Position numbers and translations under genes: made by a program. A stretch of 64,000 nt of DNA from Nonomuraea indica (GTDB taxonomy: Bacteria; Actinomycetota; Actinomycetes; Streptosporangiales; Streptosporangiaceae), in the NCBI RefSeq assembly GCF_002850745.1, contig NZ_KZ559471.1, positions 1-64,000 of the forward strand, given 5' to 3'. Under the pieces are notes generated by a model. The model was not told the DNA's origin and ran no database searches. It saw only the letters and a program-made list of their open reading frames with translations. The stretch's first letter is position 1. Every line of letters starts with the position of its first letter. This document shows, piece by piece, positions 1-6,919 of this stretch.

Positions 1-873
1 GCTCTGCGTGCCGCCCGTGCGGCCCTGGAGGCGGCGGGCGGGCGTGCGGCGGAGGTCGGGTTGCTGCTCTACTGCGACGTGTGGCACCAGGGGCCCGACG
101 GGTGGCTGCCGCAGTACTTCCTGCAGCGGCACCTCGTCGGCGGCGACGCCCTGGCCGTCGAGCTGCACCAGGGCTGCAACGGCGTGTTCAGCGCGCTGGA
201 GCTGGCCGCGCCGTATCTGAGTGTCGCCCCGGCGGGGCGGCCCGACGCGCTCGTGGTGGCCGCCGACAACTTCGGCACGCCGCGCTTCGACCGGTGGCGC
301 TCGGCGCCGACCGTCTTCGGCGACGCGGCCAGCGCGATGGTGCTGACCCGCCGGCCGGGCATCGCGCAGGTGCTGTCGGTCGGGTCGGCCGCCGTGCCGG
401 AGCTGGAGGAGGGCGGACGCTACGGCGAGCCGATGTTCCCGCCGGGCGCCACCACGGGCGCGCCGGTCGACTGGATCGCCCGCGACGAGGCGTTCGGGAA
501 GGTGGCCGAGACCAGCAGCGAGCTGCGCATCGCCTGGATCATGGTCCAGAAGACGATGATGCAGCTCATCGGCCGGGTCGTCGCCGAGGCCGGCGTCCGC
601 TTCGAGGACCTCGCGTACGCGGCCCTGACCAACCTCGCCCCCGACGCGATCGAGCACCGCTGGATGGAGATCCTCCGGATGCCGATGTCCAGGTCGACGT
701 GGGACTTCGGACGCACGATCGGTCACCTGGGCGCGAGCGACCCGCTCGTCTCGCTGCACCACCTGCTGGAGACCGGCAAGGTGAGGCCGGGCGACCACGT
801 CCTGCTGGGCGGCATAGGCTCCGGCGTCACGATCTCGTGCGCGGTGGTCCGCATCCTGGACCGCCGGGGCTGA
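1..873 (+). CDS. Ketosynthase III-like acyltransferase, 5-prime end outside window
   Basis: The reading frame is open from base 1, so the N-terminus lies outside the window. The remaining 290 residues have the thiolase fold of FabH-like enzymes, with the nucleophile elbow as HQGCNG and a typical C-terminal GGIGSGVT. The FabH His (HQAN region) reads NLAPD and the Asn (GNTS region) reads GHLGASD, so the decarboxylating Cys-His-Asn triad is not conserved. This resembles ketosynthase-like acyl transferases (CerJ/ChlB3 type), which use Cys-His-Asp to move an acyl group from a carrier protein. A stand-alone carrier protein gene follows 36 bases downstream, a probable partner. Family assignment is firm; the acyltransferase reading is inference. 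Confidence 0.8.
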   Translation, partial: ALRAARAALEAAGGRAAEVGLLLYCDVWHQGPDGWLPQYFLQRHLVGGDALAVELHQGCNGVFSALELAAPYLSVAPAGRPDALVVAADNFGTPRFDRWRSAPTVFGDAASAMVLTRRPGIAQVLSVGSAAVPELEEGGRYGEPMFPPGATTGAPVDWIARDEAFGKVAETSSELRIAWIMVQKTMMQLIGRVVAEAGVRFEDLAYAALTNLAPDAIEHRWMEILRMPMSRSTWDFGRTIGHLGASDPLVSLHHLLETGKVRPGDHVLLGGIGSGVTISCAVVRILDRRG

Positions 874-909
874 GCGCCGGGGTTCCACCATGGGAGAGAG
901 GCGGCAGAG

Positions 910-1194
910 GTGACGGACGTCCTGGTCGAGCGCGAGGTCTCGGCACGGTTGACCGGGTTCATCAGGGAACGGTTCCTCTACGGCGATCCGGCCGGCGCGT
1001 TCGGCGACTCGACGCCGCTGCTGGACGGGGGGATCCTGACGTCGCTCAACACGGCGATCCTGATCAACTTCATCCACGAGGAGTGGGGGTCGGTGGTGCC
1101 GGTCGAGGATGTCGATCCGCGGGCGTTCCACACCGTGCGCGGCATCGCCTCGATGCTGTGCGAGCGGGCGTGCAGGCCTGTCCCCCCGGCGTAG
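910..1194 (+). CDS. Stand-alone acyl carrier protein
   Basis: A 94-residue carrier protein, probably carrying an acyl chain on 4'-phosphopantetheine for the adjacent ketosynthase-III-like enzyme. The prosthetic-group segment is LLDGGILTSLN with Ser45 as attachment site, followed by an acidic recognition helix. The usual Asp-Ser-Leu reads Thr-Ser-Leu, which is unusual because the Asp normally aids recognition by the phosphopantetheinyl transferase. The start is GTG with a GGAGAG-like sequence upstream. A phosphopantetheinyl transferase gene lies 5 kb away in the same orientation. Related small carrier proteins serve starter-unit or amino-acyl loading in polyketide and nonribosomal pathways; the substrate cannot be told from sequence. 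Confidence 0.82.
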   Translation: MTDVLVEREVSARLTGFIRERFLYGDPAGAFGDSTPLLDGGILTSLNTAILINFIHEEWGSVVPVEDVDPRAFHTVRGIASMLCERACRPVPPA

Positions 1195-1350
1195 CCACCC
1201 GGTCCCCGCGATCCCCGGCGTCGCCGCCTTCCCGGCGTTCCCCCCGTTCCCGGGGCATTCCCGGCGTTCCGGGGCTTCCCCGAGTTTTCCGCGTTCCCGC
1301 CTTCCTCCCGTTCCCAGTCCCGTCCGGTTTCCCGCCGTGCTGCGGGCCGG

Positions 1351-1392
1351 GGTGCGCGTGGCCGTCTCGCCGGCGAGACGGCCACGCGCACC
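1351..1392. terminator. Perfect 42-bp palindrome, bidirectional terminator
   Basis: A perfect inverted repeat with 21-bp arms and no spacer between two convergent genes (carrier protein rightward, LmbU-type regulator leftward). There is no T-tract. Stem-only terminators of this kind are common in GC-rich actinobacteria. The preceding 140 bases are pyrimidine-rich low-complexity sequence. Confidence 0.75.
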
Positions 1393-1402
1393 GGACGGCG
1401 GG

Positions 1403-2119
1403 TCAGCCGCGGGAGGAGGCCACCACCTCGCCGGCCTCGGGCGTCTTCTTGCTGATGACCTCCTGGGCGATGCTCTCCAGCGCCTGCACCATCCAGCTCA
1501 CCAGGTCGCGGTTCTGCAGGTCGGCGGCCTTCTTCCAGCGTTCCAGCTGCTCGCGGCTGGAGGTCAGGCGCACCTTCACGTCCACCGACCCGGCGGCGGA
1601 CCCCCGGCCGTCCGCCGCCTCGACGGCCTCCACCGGCACGCTCGCGCCGGGGGTCCTGCGCAGCTCGCGGCGTAACCGGTTGCGTGACCAGCCGCACTGC
1701 TCGGCCCGTTCCAGCCACACGTCCTGCTCCTCCTGGGCGAGCGCCGCCACCTCGGCGTGGTGGGCGAAACTCAGCTTGTCCCGCCGCCGCGCCAGGCTGA
1801 ACCGGCGGGCGACCCAGGCGTAGTTGCGCAGCGTCTGGTAGTCGAGGGACGTCTGCTCGATGGCCATGCGATAGCGATCCGCGTACTCCTTCTCCCCGTA
1901 GATGAGCCAGTCGCCCAGCCACCAAGCGGAGGAGTCGGAAATAAGGGATATTTGCTTGCCGATACGCTCCCAGATGGGAAATTCCAGTCGATTCGGAAAC
2001 TGCAGACCGGTACGCCGGGTCACGACGGACCGGTCCAGCCCCAGGCGCTGGCCCGCGCCCGGGTGGGGCGGTCCTTCACCGTGCCCTTTCCTCGTGAGGC
2101 CATTGACGGGGTGATTCAT
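1403..2119 (-). CDS. LmbU-family transcriptional regulator
   Basis: A 238-residue protein that closely follows the LmbU signature: WWLGDWLIYGE, then a YRMAIEQTSLDYQTLRNYAW-type block, RRFSLARRRDKLSFAHH, and a basic C-terminal half. LmbU activates lincomycin biosynthesis, and homologues sit in many actinomycete metabolite clusters as DNA-binding regulators. Start ATG is preceded by GGAGG at good spacing. It begins 37 bases after the end of the sdpB-like gene on the same strand, so it could be the last gene of that operon; it could equally regulate the carrier protein/ketosynthase genes that converge on it. The family is confident; the target is unknown. Confidence 0.88.
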   Translation of the reverse strand: MNHPVNGLTRKGHGEGPPHPGAGQRLGLDRSVVTRRTGLQFPNRLEFPIWERIGKQISLISDSSAWWLGDWLIYGEKEYADRYRMAIEQTSLDYQTLRNYAWVARRFSLARRRDKLSFAHHAEVAALAQEEQDVWLERAEQCGWSRNRLRRELRRTPGASVPVEAVEAADGRGSAAGSVDVKVRLTSSREQLERWKKAADLQNRDLVSWMVQALESIAQEVISKKTPEAGEVVASSRG

Positions 2120-2156
2120 GGATCCTCCGAAAGCGGATTGCTGGTGAATCTCGGTG

Positions 2157-3152
2157 TCACGGACTCTGGTTCTGCTGAAGTGCCTTCTCCCGCGTGCTCT
2201 CTTCTCGCTGTCCCGCCGCCGGTGGCTCTCCTCGGGGGATGACGCCCGCCCGCCACCGGCGGGCCGCGAGGGCGATCGGCTCCTTGACCCTCAGGGCGAA
2301 CGGCACGTCCAGCGGCCGCAGGAACAGCACGAGGGCGCCGATCATGGCCAGGCTGAAGCTGCCGAGCCCCATGAGCACCGCGATCGAGCCGTGCAGGAGC
2401 ACGCCGGCCGCGAGCAGGTACGGCCTGGCGGCCCGCCGCGCCACCAGGCCCATGACCAGGGCGAACTCGACCGCGACCGCGCCCCACGTGAGCAGGGTGA
2501 CGCCCACCGGGTGGGCCAGCACCGGGGCGACGAGGGGGGAGGCCCAGCCAGGCACGCCGAAGAGGGGATCGCCGAGCCAGTAGTACAGGGCCGTGCCGTC
2601 CGCCCACTCCTCGCGCCCGAGCTTGGCCATGGACGCCTGCAGGTAGATGCCGGCGACCTGGACGCGGATCACGAGCAGGGCCGACCAGGCGACCAGGGAC
2701 GCGACCTCGTCGCGGACCTCGCCGGGGCGCTGCCAGTGCCAGGCGCGGCCGTCGGTCAGCGCGAGGGGGAGCAGCAGCAGGGTCAGCACGGCGGCGACCT
2801 GGTCACCGCCGTCGGGAATGGTGGTCGAGGCCTGGAAGCTCACCGTCGCCCACCAGTGCGGCAGCGCCGTGAGCCGGGGCCGCCATCCGGAGGCGGCCAG
2901 GACCAGGATCACGATCGCGACCGGATGGGCCACGTCCACGTCCATCACGCAGAACAGTCCGGCGCCCGCGAGGCCGTCGCAGTGGGGGTGGCCGGGCACG
3001 CCGGCGGCGGGCCTGAAGAGCGTGGCGGTGTCGCTGGCCAGCAGCGTCGTGAGCGTCGCGGCCGCGATCAGGCTCCTGGCGGTGCCGTACACGTCGGTCC
3101 ACGGACTGACCCGGGCGATGCCGTGCGCCCATGTCCCGAGGCGGCTCAACAT
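2157..3152 (-). CDS. sdpB: SdpB-like membrane protein of a sporulation-delaying-toxin system (HTTM domain)
   Basis: A 331-residue polytopic membrane protein with about seven to eight hydrophobic segments. It resembles SdpB, an HTTM-fold (gamma-carboxylase-related) membrane protein that in Bacillus subtilis works with SdpA to turn pro-SdpC into the secreted killing peptide. The chosen ATG overlaps the 3-prime end of sdpA by 7 bases (ATG and TGA interlocked), indicating translational coupling. The block IYLQASMAKLGREEWADG and the Arg/His-rich loops between helices are typical of the family. The context of sdpC and sdpA immediately upstream makes the call much stronger than the protein alone. 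Confidence 0.83.
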   Translation of the reverse strand: MLSRLGTWAHGIARVSPWTDVYGTARSLIAAATLTTLLASDTATLFRPAAGVPGHPHCDGLAGAGLFCVMDVDVAHPVAIVILVLAASGWRPRLTALPHWWATVSFQASTTIPDGGDQVAAVLTLLLLPLALTDGRAWHWQRPGEVRDEVASLVAWSALLVIRVQVAGIYLQASMAKLGREEWADGTALYYWLGDPLFGVPGWASPLVAPVLAHPVGVTLLTWGAVAVEFALVMGLVARRAARPYLLAAGVLLHGSIAVLMGLGSFSLAMIGALVLFLRPLDVPFALRVKEPIALAARRWRAGVIPRGEPPAAGQREESTREKALQQNQSP

Positions 3153-3700
3153 CGCACGTCCAGGCGCACGACCGTCGCGGGCATCCGGGTCCGGGCCGCC
3201 GCGCCGGCCCACGCCCACGGCAGCGGCTCCTGCCGGGACACGCCGAGCGTGCCGCAGAGGAGGGGGCGCGGCGCCGGATTGGCCACCGGAACGGCCCGCG
3301 TCAGGGAGCCGAGGCAGCGGGTGATCTCGCCGGTGTCGCAGCTCGACCACTCGCCGGCCGGGACGGCGCCCAGGAGGATGCCGAGGTCCACCGCCTGCGC
3401 CCGTGAGCGGCGGTCGAACCCCCACAGGTTGCGGGCCTCGGCGTGCGGCCCGAGCAGCGCCGGCTCCCAGCCGCCGGAGGGGGAGCGGCGCCAGACGATC
3501 TCGCGGTGCTCGCGCGCCGATCTGGTGAAGAACGCCCACCCCTGCGGCGCCACGACTCTCGCGTGCTCGGCGGCGGAACGCTGGCCGGGGAGCTGGAGCG
3601 CGGCCGACGGCAACTGGCCGAGGACGACGTAGCCGGCGACGGCGGACCAGGCGAGGCCGAGCACGAGCAGGAGCGCCCCGAGCCGGCTGTGCGGGCTCAC
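3146..3700 (-). CDS. sdpA: SdpA-like maturation protein of sporulation-delaying-toxin system
   Basis: A 184-residue protein with an N-terminal membrane anchor (about residues 8-27) and a soluble domain carrying the SdpA hallmark PQGWAFFTRSARE near residue 52. In Bacillus, SdpA is a peripheral or anchored factor that with SdpB produces active SDP toxin from pro-SdpC. Four cysteines lie in the second half. GTG start overlaps the stop of the sdpC-like gene by 4 bases (GTGA), and sdpB follows with a 7-base overlap, so the three genes form one tightly coupled operon. Confidence 0.85.
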   Translation of the reverse strand: MSPHSRLGALLLVLGLAWSAVAGYVVLGQLPSAALQLPGQRSAAEHARVVAPQGWAFFTRSAREHREIVWRRSPSGGWEPALLGPHAEARNLWGFDRRSRAQAVDLGILLGAVPAGEWSSCDTGEITRCLGSLTRAVPVANPAPRPLLCGTLGVSRQEPLPWAWAGAAARTRMPATVVRLDVRC

Positions 3701-4212
3701 GGGGTCAGGGTCTCGGCCACGTCGTCGGCCCAGCGCTCGCGCACCAGGGCGGCGCTCCGGGAGGAGGCTCGATGCCAGTAGCTGTGCTTGTTCACGACCA
3801 TGTGGGTCGCCTTGACGACCGTCCGGTGGACCACGATGAAGCTGCCGTGCACGCCCTTGCCCGGCGCCACGGCGGAGGTCGCCTCGACCGTCCTGCCGTA
3901 GGCGGCGTCGGCCGACTGCGCGATGCGGACCCTGTCGCCGCTGGTGATGCCGGCCGCGAAGCCGTCGAAGAAACCCGGTTCGAGTGCCTCGATCCGGGCA
4001 GTGAGATCATCGGCTTCGGCGGTGGTCCAGGGCTGCCCCTGGTGGAGGCTGAGCTCGGGGTGGGCCCGGGCCACCGGTCCCTCCGCCAGGAAGAGGCCCC
4101 TGTACAGCTCCTTGCCGTCGTAGCGGGCGGGGGACGACTCCCCCCGCGCGGTGCCCCCACCGATAAGGCCGATGACCAGGAAGGTTCCTAAGATCGCTCT
4201 CATACGTCGCAT
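3697..4212 (-). CDS. sdpC: SdpC-like secreted antimicrobial peptide precursor
   Basis: A 171-residue precursor with a Sec signal peptide (about residues 1-24, cleavage after a small-residue ARG/ES stretch), followed by the SdpC-family opening RYDGKELYRGLFLAEGPVA. In B. subtilis, pro-SdpC is cut to a 42-residue hydrophobic disulfide peptide that collapses proton motive force in sibling cells. Unlike that protein, this one has no cysteine, and the region matching the mature peptide (about residues 125-155) is His- and Val-containing rather than long and strongly hydrophobic. The active product must therefore differ. A second ATG three codons in is an alternative start. First gene of the sdpC-sdpA-sdpB operon. 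Confidence 0.82.
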   Translation of the reverse strand: MRRMRAILGTFLVIGLIGGGTARGESSPARYDGKELYRGLFLAEGPVARAHPELSLHQGQPWTTAEADDLTARIEALEPGFFDGFAAGITSGDRVRIAQSADAAYGRTVEATSAVAPGKGVHGSFIVVHRTVVKATHMVVNKHSYWHRASSRSAALVRERWADDVAETLTP

Positions 4213-4251
4213 GCCTGCTCCAGGTCATCATGAGGCCCACCAGGTCTTGTT

Positions 4252-4280
4252 GTTATATAACTTCTCGAACAATGTTGTAA
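4252..4280 (-). promoter_or_regulatory. sdpC operon promoter with overlapping palindrome
   Basis: On the minus strand TTACAA (-35, 4275-4280) and TATAAC (-10, 4252-4257) are separated by exactly 17 bases, about 40 bases before the sdpC start. The -10 lies inside a perfect 10-bp palindrome GTTATATAAC (4252-4261). The AT-rich patch stands out from its GC-rich surroundings and lies between sdpC and the divergent GntR gene, making it the natural operator for that regulator. Confidence 0.65.
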
Positions 4281-4349
4281 ATGGGACCAGCATGGGAACC
4301 TGCAGGACTGCCCTGTCCGTCCAGGGTGCGGCTCTCGAAGGAGCGACGA

Positions 4350-4739
4350 ATGCGCCTGAGCATCGACCCGAGCTCGGCGGAACCCCTTTTCGACCAGATA
4401 GCCCGGAGCCTACGTCAGGCACTCGCCACAGGGGCGCTCCAGCCGGGAGACAGGTTGCCGCCGGCCCGCGAGCTGGCCGACAGCCTGCGGGTGAACCTGC
4501 ACACGGTCCTGCGCGCCTACGCCCTGCTGCGTGACGAGGGCCTGCTGGAGGTCCGCAGGGGCAGGGGCACGGTCGTCGTCTCCCGCTCGCCGCAGCGGCT
4601 CGACCCCCGTCTCACCGGCGCGATCGACGCCCTGCTGGTGGAGGCGCGACGGGTGGGGCTCACCGAGAACGAATTGATCCGCTTGGTGACGCACAGCTTC
4701 CGAAGCAATGTCGGCTATGACAGGATTTCGGGCGAGTGA
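4350..4739 (+). CDS. GntR-family (YtrA-type) regulator
   Basis: A 129-residue regulator with an N-terminal winged-helix GntR domain (residues 1-75: PLFDQIARSLRQALATG, then PPARELADSLRVNLHTVLRAY) and only a short C-terminal helical tail, as in the YtrA subfamily that usually controls adjacent transporter or membrane genes. Start is ATG after an AAGGAG Shine-Dalgarno. It is divergent from the sdpCAB-like operon and 33 bases upstream of a DUF1648 membrane protein. In B. subtilis the sdp operon is flanked by the ArsR-type SdpR and immunity protein SdpI; this gene pair occupies the equivalent position. Confidence 0.88.
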   Translation: MRLSIDPSSAEPLFDQIARSLRQALATGALQPGDRLPPARELADSLRVNLHTVLRAYALLRDEGLLEVRRGRGTVVVSRSPQRLDPRLTGAIDALLVEARRVGLTENELIRLVTHSFRSNVGYDRISGE

Positions 4740-4772
4740 AATTCGCTATCAGCGCTACGGGGAGACCAATAC

Positions 4773-5804
4773 ATGAGGTCGCGCTTCCTGGGGGTCGTGA
4801 TTCTCATTCCCGCGGCATTACACGCGGTCACGCTGGCGGTTCCGCTGGCCCTTCGTGACCGGCTGCCCGAACCCGTCGCCACGCACTTCACCGAGGGGAA
4901 TCCGGACAGGTCGGGTCCGCTGTGGACCGCCGTGGGGGAGAACTTCGTCCTGAGCACGAGTGCCTGGACGGTTTTCGGGCTGCTGGCCTGGTTACGCCAT
5001 GACGGGTCGATGGGGCGGCGGGCGGCCGCGGGGCTGGCACTGGGCGTGCTGGTCCTGCTGGACCTCGCGTTCCTCACGGGGGTCGTGGTGGCGAACGTGG
5101 ACGCGGGCCAGTGGCGGCAGGCGTCGGCGCCCGCCTACGGGCCCGCCGTGGCGATCGGCGGCGGCGCGCTGGCCATGGTCGCCGCCGCCGTGACCGTCAG
5201 CCCGCGTCGCCGGCGGGTCGCGGAACACGGCGCCGACCTGCCGGACGACTGCGTCACCGGGCTGCCCAGCGGCAAGCCCGCCGTCTGGATCGGCGGGGCG
5301 CGGAACAGGGCCTACTTCTGGCGGACCATCGCCGCCATCTGCCTGATGCTCGTCCTGGTCGCGATGGGGACGACCTGGATGGTGCTGCCCGCCGTGCTGT
5401 CGCTGCTGACCTTGCACTTCTGGAGCGGCGTCACGGCCGTCTTCGACGGCAGGCGGCTCACCGTCCGCGGCGGCCTGCCGTTCCTGTTCCCCCGGCACGT
5501 CGAGCTGTCGCGCATCGAGACCGCGGAGGCGGTGCGGATCGATCCGTGCCAGTGGGGGTGGGGCTGGCGGGTGCGCAGCATGAGGCGGCACGTGGTGGTG
5601 GTCAGGAAGGGCGAGGCCCTCCTGGTGGCGTTGCGCGACGGCGGTGAGTTCGTCGTCACCGTCGACGACGCGGCCACGGGGGCGGCCGAGATCCGCCGCG
5701 CGCTCAGATGCCGGACGCGCGCCGGGCAGCACCCGGCCGACCGGCAGAGCGTGCCGCCCGGAGAGGCCGGAGAGACCGGTCCGGGGCGGTCCACCGCGAC
5801 ATGA
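4773..5804 (+). CDS. DUF1648 membrane protein, candidate Sdp immunity factor
   Basis: A 343-residue protein with about six membrane segments in the first 225 residues, then a cytosolic beta-rich C-terminal domain (about 230-320) of PH-like appearance. The N-terminus has the DUF1648 pattern: hydrophobic helix, LPEPVATHFTEGNPDRSGP, hydrophobic helix. DUF1648 is also the N-terminal domain of SdpI, the immunity and signalling protein for the Bacillus SDP toxin. Being in an operon with a GntR regulator, divergent to an sdpCAB-like operon, it is the best local candidate for self-immunity. That role is inference; YtrA-linked DUF1648 proteins also occur without sdp genes. Confidence 0.7.
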   Translation: MRSRFLGVVILIPAALHAVTLAVPLALRDRLPEPVATHFTEGNPDRSGPLWTAVGENFVLSTSAWTVFGLLAWLRHDGSMGRRAAAGLALGVLVLLDLAFLTGVVVANVDAGQWRQASAPAYGPAVAIGGGALAMVAAAVTVSPRRRRVAEHGADLPDDCVTGLPSGKPAVWIGGARNRAYFWRTIAAICLMLVLVAMGTTWMVLPAVLSLLTLHFWSGVTAVFDGRRLTVRGGLPFLFPRHVELSRIETAEAVRIDPCQWGWGWRVRSMRRHVVVVRKGEALLVALRDGGEFVVTVDDAATGAAEIRRALRCRTRAGQHPADRQSVPPGEAGETGPGRSTAT

Positions 5805-6178
5805 ACCCGGCGAGACGTGCCGCCGGAGCCTCCCCACGGTCGCACAGGAACCGCTGCCGCCCGATATCGGCTGCCGTGCGGCGGCCGGCCGTCGTCAGCG
5901 CAGAGCCGTCGTAGGTGATCAGCCGTCGTACGGGATCGTCCGCGACGGCCGGCCACGCTGATCTCAGCATGATCGGCGACGTCCGCGATGTCAAAGAAAA
6001 GCCTCCTGACCGAATGGGAGGGCCGCCGGCCGAAACAAAGGGCGGCGAAAAGCGCGTCTCGCTGGCGGGACAGCGACCGGCTTCTTGGAATGGCGCCGGA
6101 AAATGGCTCACAATCCCCCGGTGCCCGTGAATTCGAGGCCGGAGCGCCGGCCGCTGCCCGCCGCCGGGGGCGGCTGAG
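5805..6178. other. Intergenic region without a supported gene
   Basis: A 374-base gap between the DUF1648 gene and the phosphopantetheinyl transferase gene. A minus-strand frame from 5970 to 5704 has coding-like third positions but runs into the 3-prime end of the DUF1648 gene and matches no family I recognise. A short A-rich stretch at 5990-6060 may hold the promoter of the downstream gene. Confidence 0.4.
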
Positions 6179-6919
6179 ATGCTCGCCGCCCTCCTGCCCG
6201 CGCCCGTGGCCGTCGAGGAGGCGTTCGCCGAGGGGACGGGCGCGCTGCTGCCCGAGGAGGAGGCGCTGGTCACCGGCGCGGGCCCGCGCCGCAGGCGGGA
6301 CGTCGCCGACGGCAGGACGTGCGCCAGGCGGGCGCTGTCAAGGCTGGGAGCGCCGTCCGGTCCCCTCCTGCGCACCGGCTCGGGCGCCCCGCTCTGGCCG
6401 CCCGGCGTGGTGGGCTCCATCACCCACTGCGCCGGCTACCGCGCCGCCGCCGTGGCCTGGCGCCGCGAGCTGCCCGTCCTCGGGCTGGACGCCGAACCCG
6501 GCCTGCCCGTCCCGCGGCGCGTGCTCGACGGCATCGCGCTGCCGGAGGAGCGGGAGTGGCTCGAACGGCTGGACGCCGAGCGGCCGGAGGTCGCCTGGGG
6601 GCGGCTGCTGTTCAGCGCGAAGGAGTCGGTCTACAAGGCGTGGTCCCCGCTCACCGGACGGTGGCTGGGCTTCACCGACGCGGTGATCTCCGTGGACGCG
6701 GCCGCCGGCACGTTCACCGCCCGGCTGCCGCGCGGCGGCCGGGTGGCCCGGTTCGACGGGTGCTGGGGGGCTGGCGGCGGCCTGCTCGTCACCGCCGTGA
6801 TCCGGGCGGTGTTCCGGCCGGATCGTGAGTCACAGACGCGGCTCCGCGGAGCCCGACAACCGAAAGGCACGGTGCGACAGTGGCCGACGCGACACGACGC
6901 GGATTCCTCGGCACGATGA
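6179..6919 (+). CDS. 4'-phosphopantetheinyl transferase (EntD/Sfp type)
   Basis: Transfers phosphopantetheine from CoA to carrier-protein serine. The 246-residue protein has the family order: N-terminal PEEEALVTGAGPRRRRDV-type region, HCAGY segment, Mg-binding GLDAEP (Asp104, Glu106) and FSAKESVYKAW (Glu149, Lys153). Length and motif spacing are normal up to residue about 215; the last 30 residues are an extra tail that overlaps the next gene by 40 bases. It lies near a carrier protein (910-1194) and probably serves the same metabolite pathway, although such enzymes can also act genome-wide. Confidence 0.92.
   Translation: MLAALLPAPVAVEEAFAEGTGALLPEEEALVTGAGPRRRRDVADGRTCARRALSRLGAPSGPLLRTGSGAPLWPPGVVGSITHCAGYRAAAVAWRRELPVLGLDAEPGLPVPRRVLDGIALPEEREWLERLDAERPEVAWGRLLFSAKESVYKAWSPLTGRWLGFTDAVISVDAAAGTFTARLPRGGRVARFDGCWGAGGGLLVTAVIRAVFRPDRESQTRLRGARQPKGTVRQWPTRHDADSSAR

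Noticed and set aside
81..1823. 580-codon plus-strand frame over the ketosynthase, carrier protein and LmbU genes
   Set aside because: Arg/Ala/Gly-rich composition and crossing of three better-supported genes and a terminator.
5704..5970. Minus-strand frame of about 88 codons with coding-like third positions
   Set aside because: No family resemblance, no clear ribosome site, and it ends inside the DUF1648 gene. Left as intergenic.
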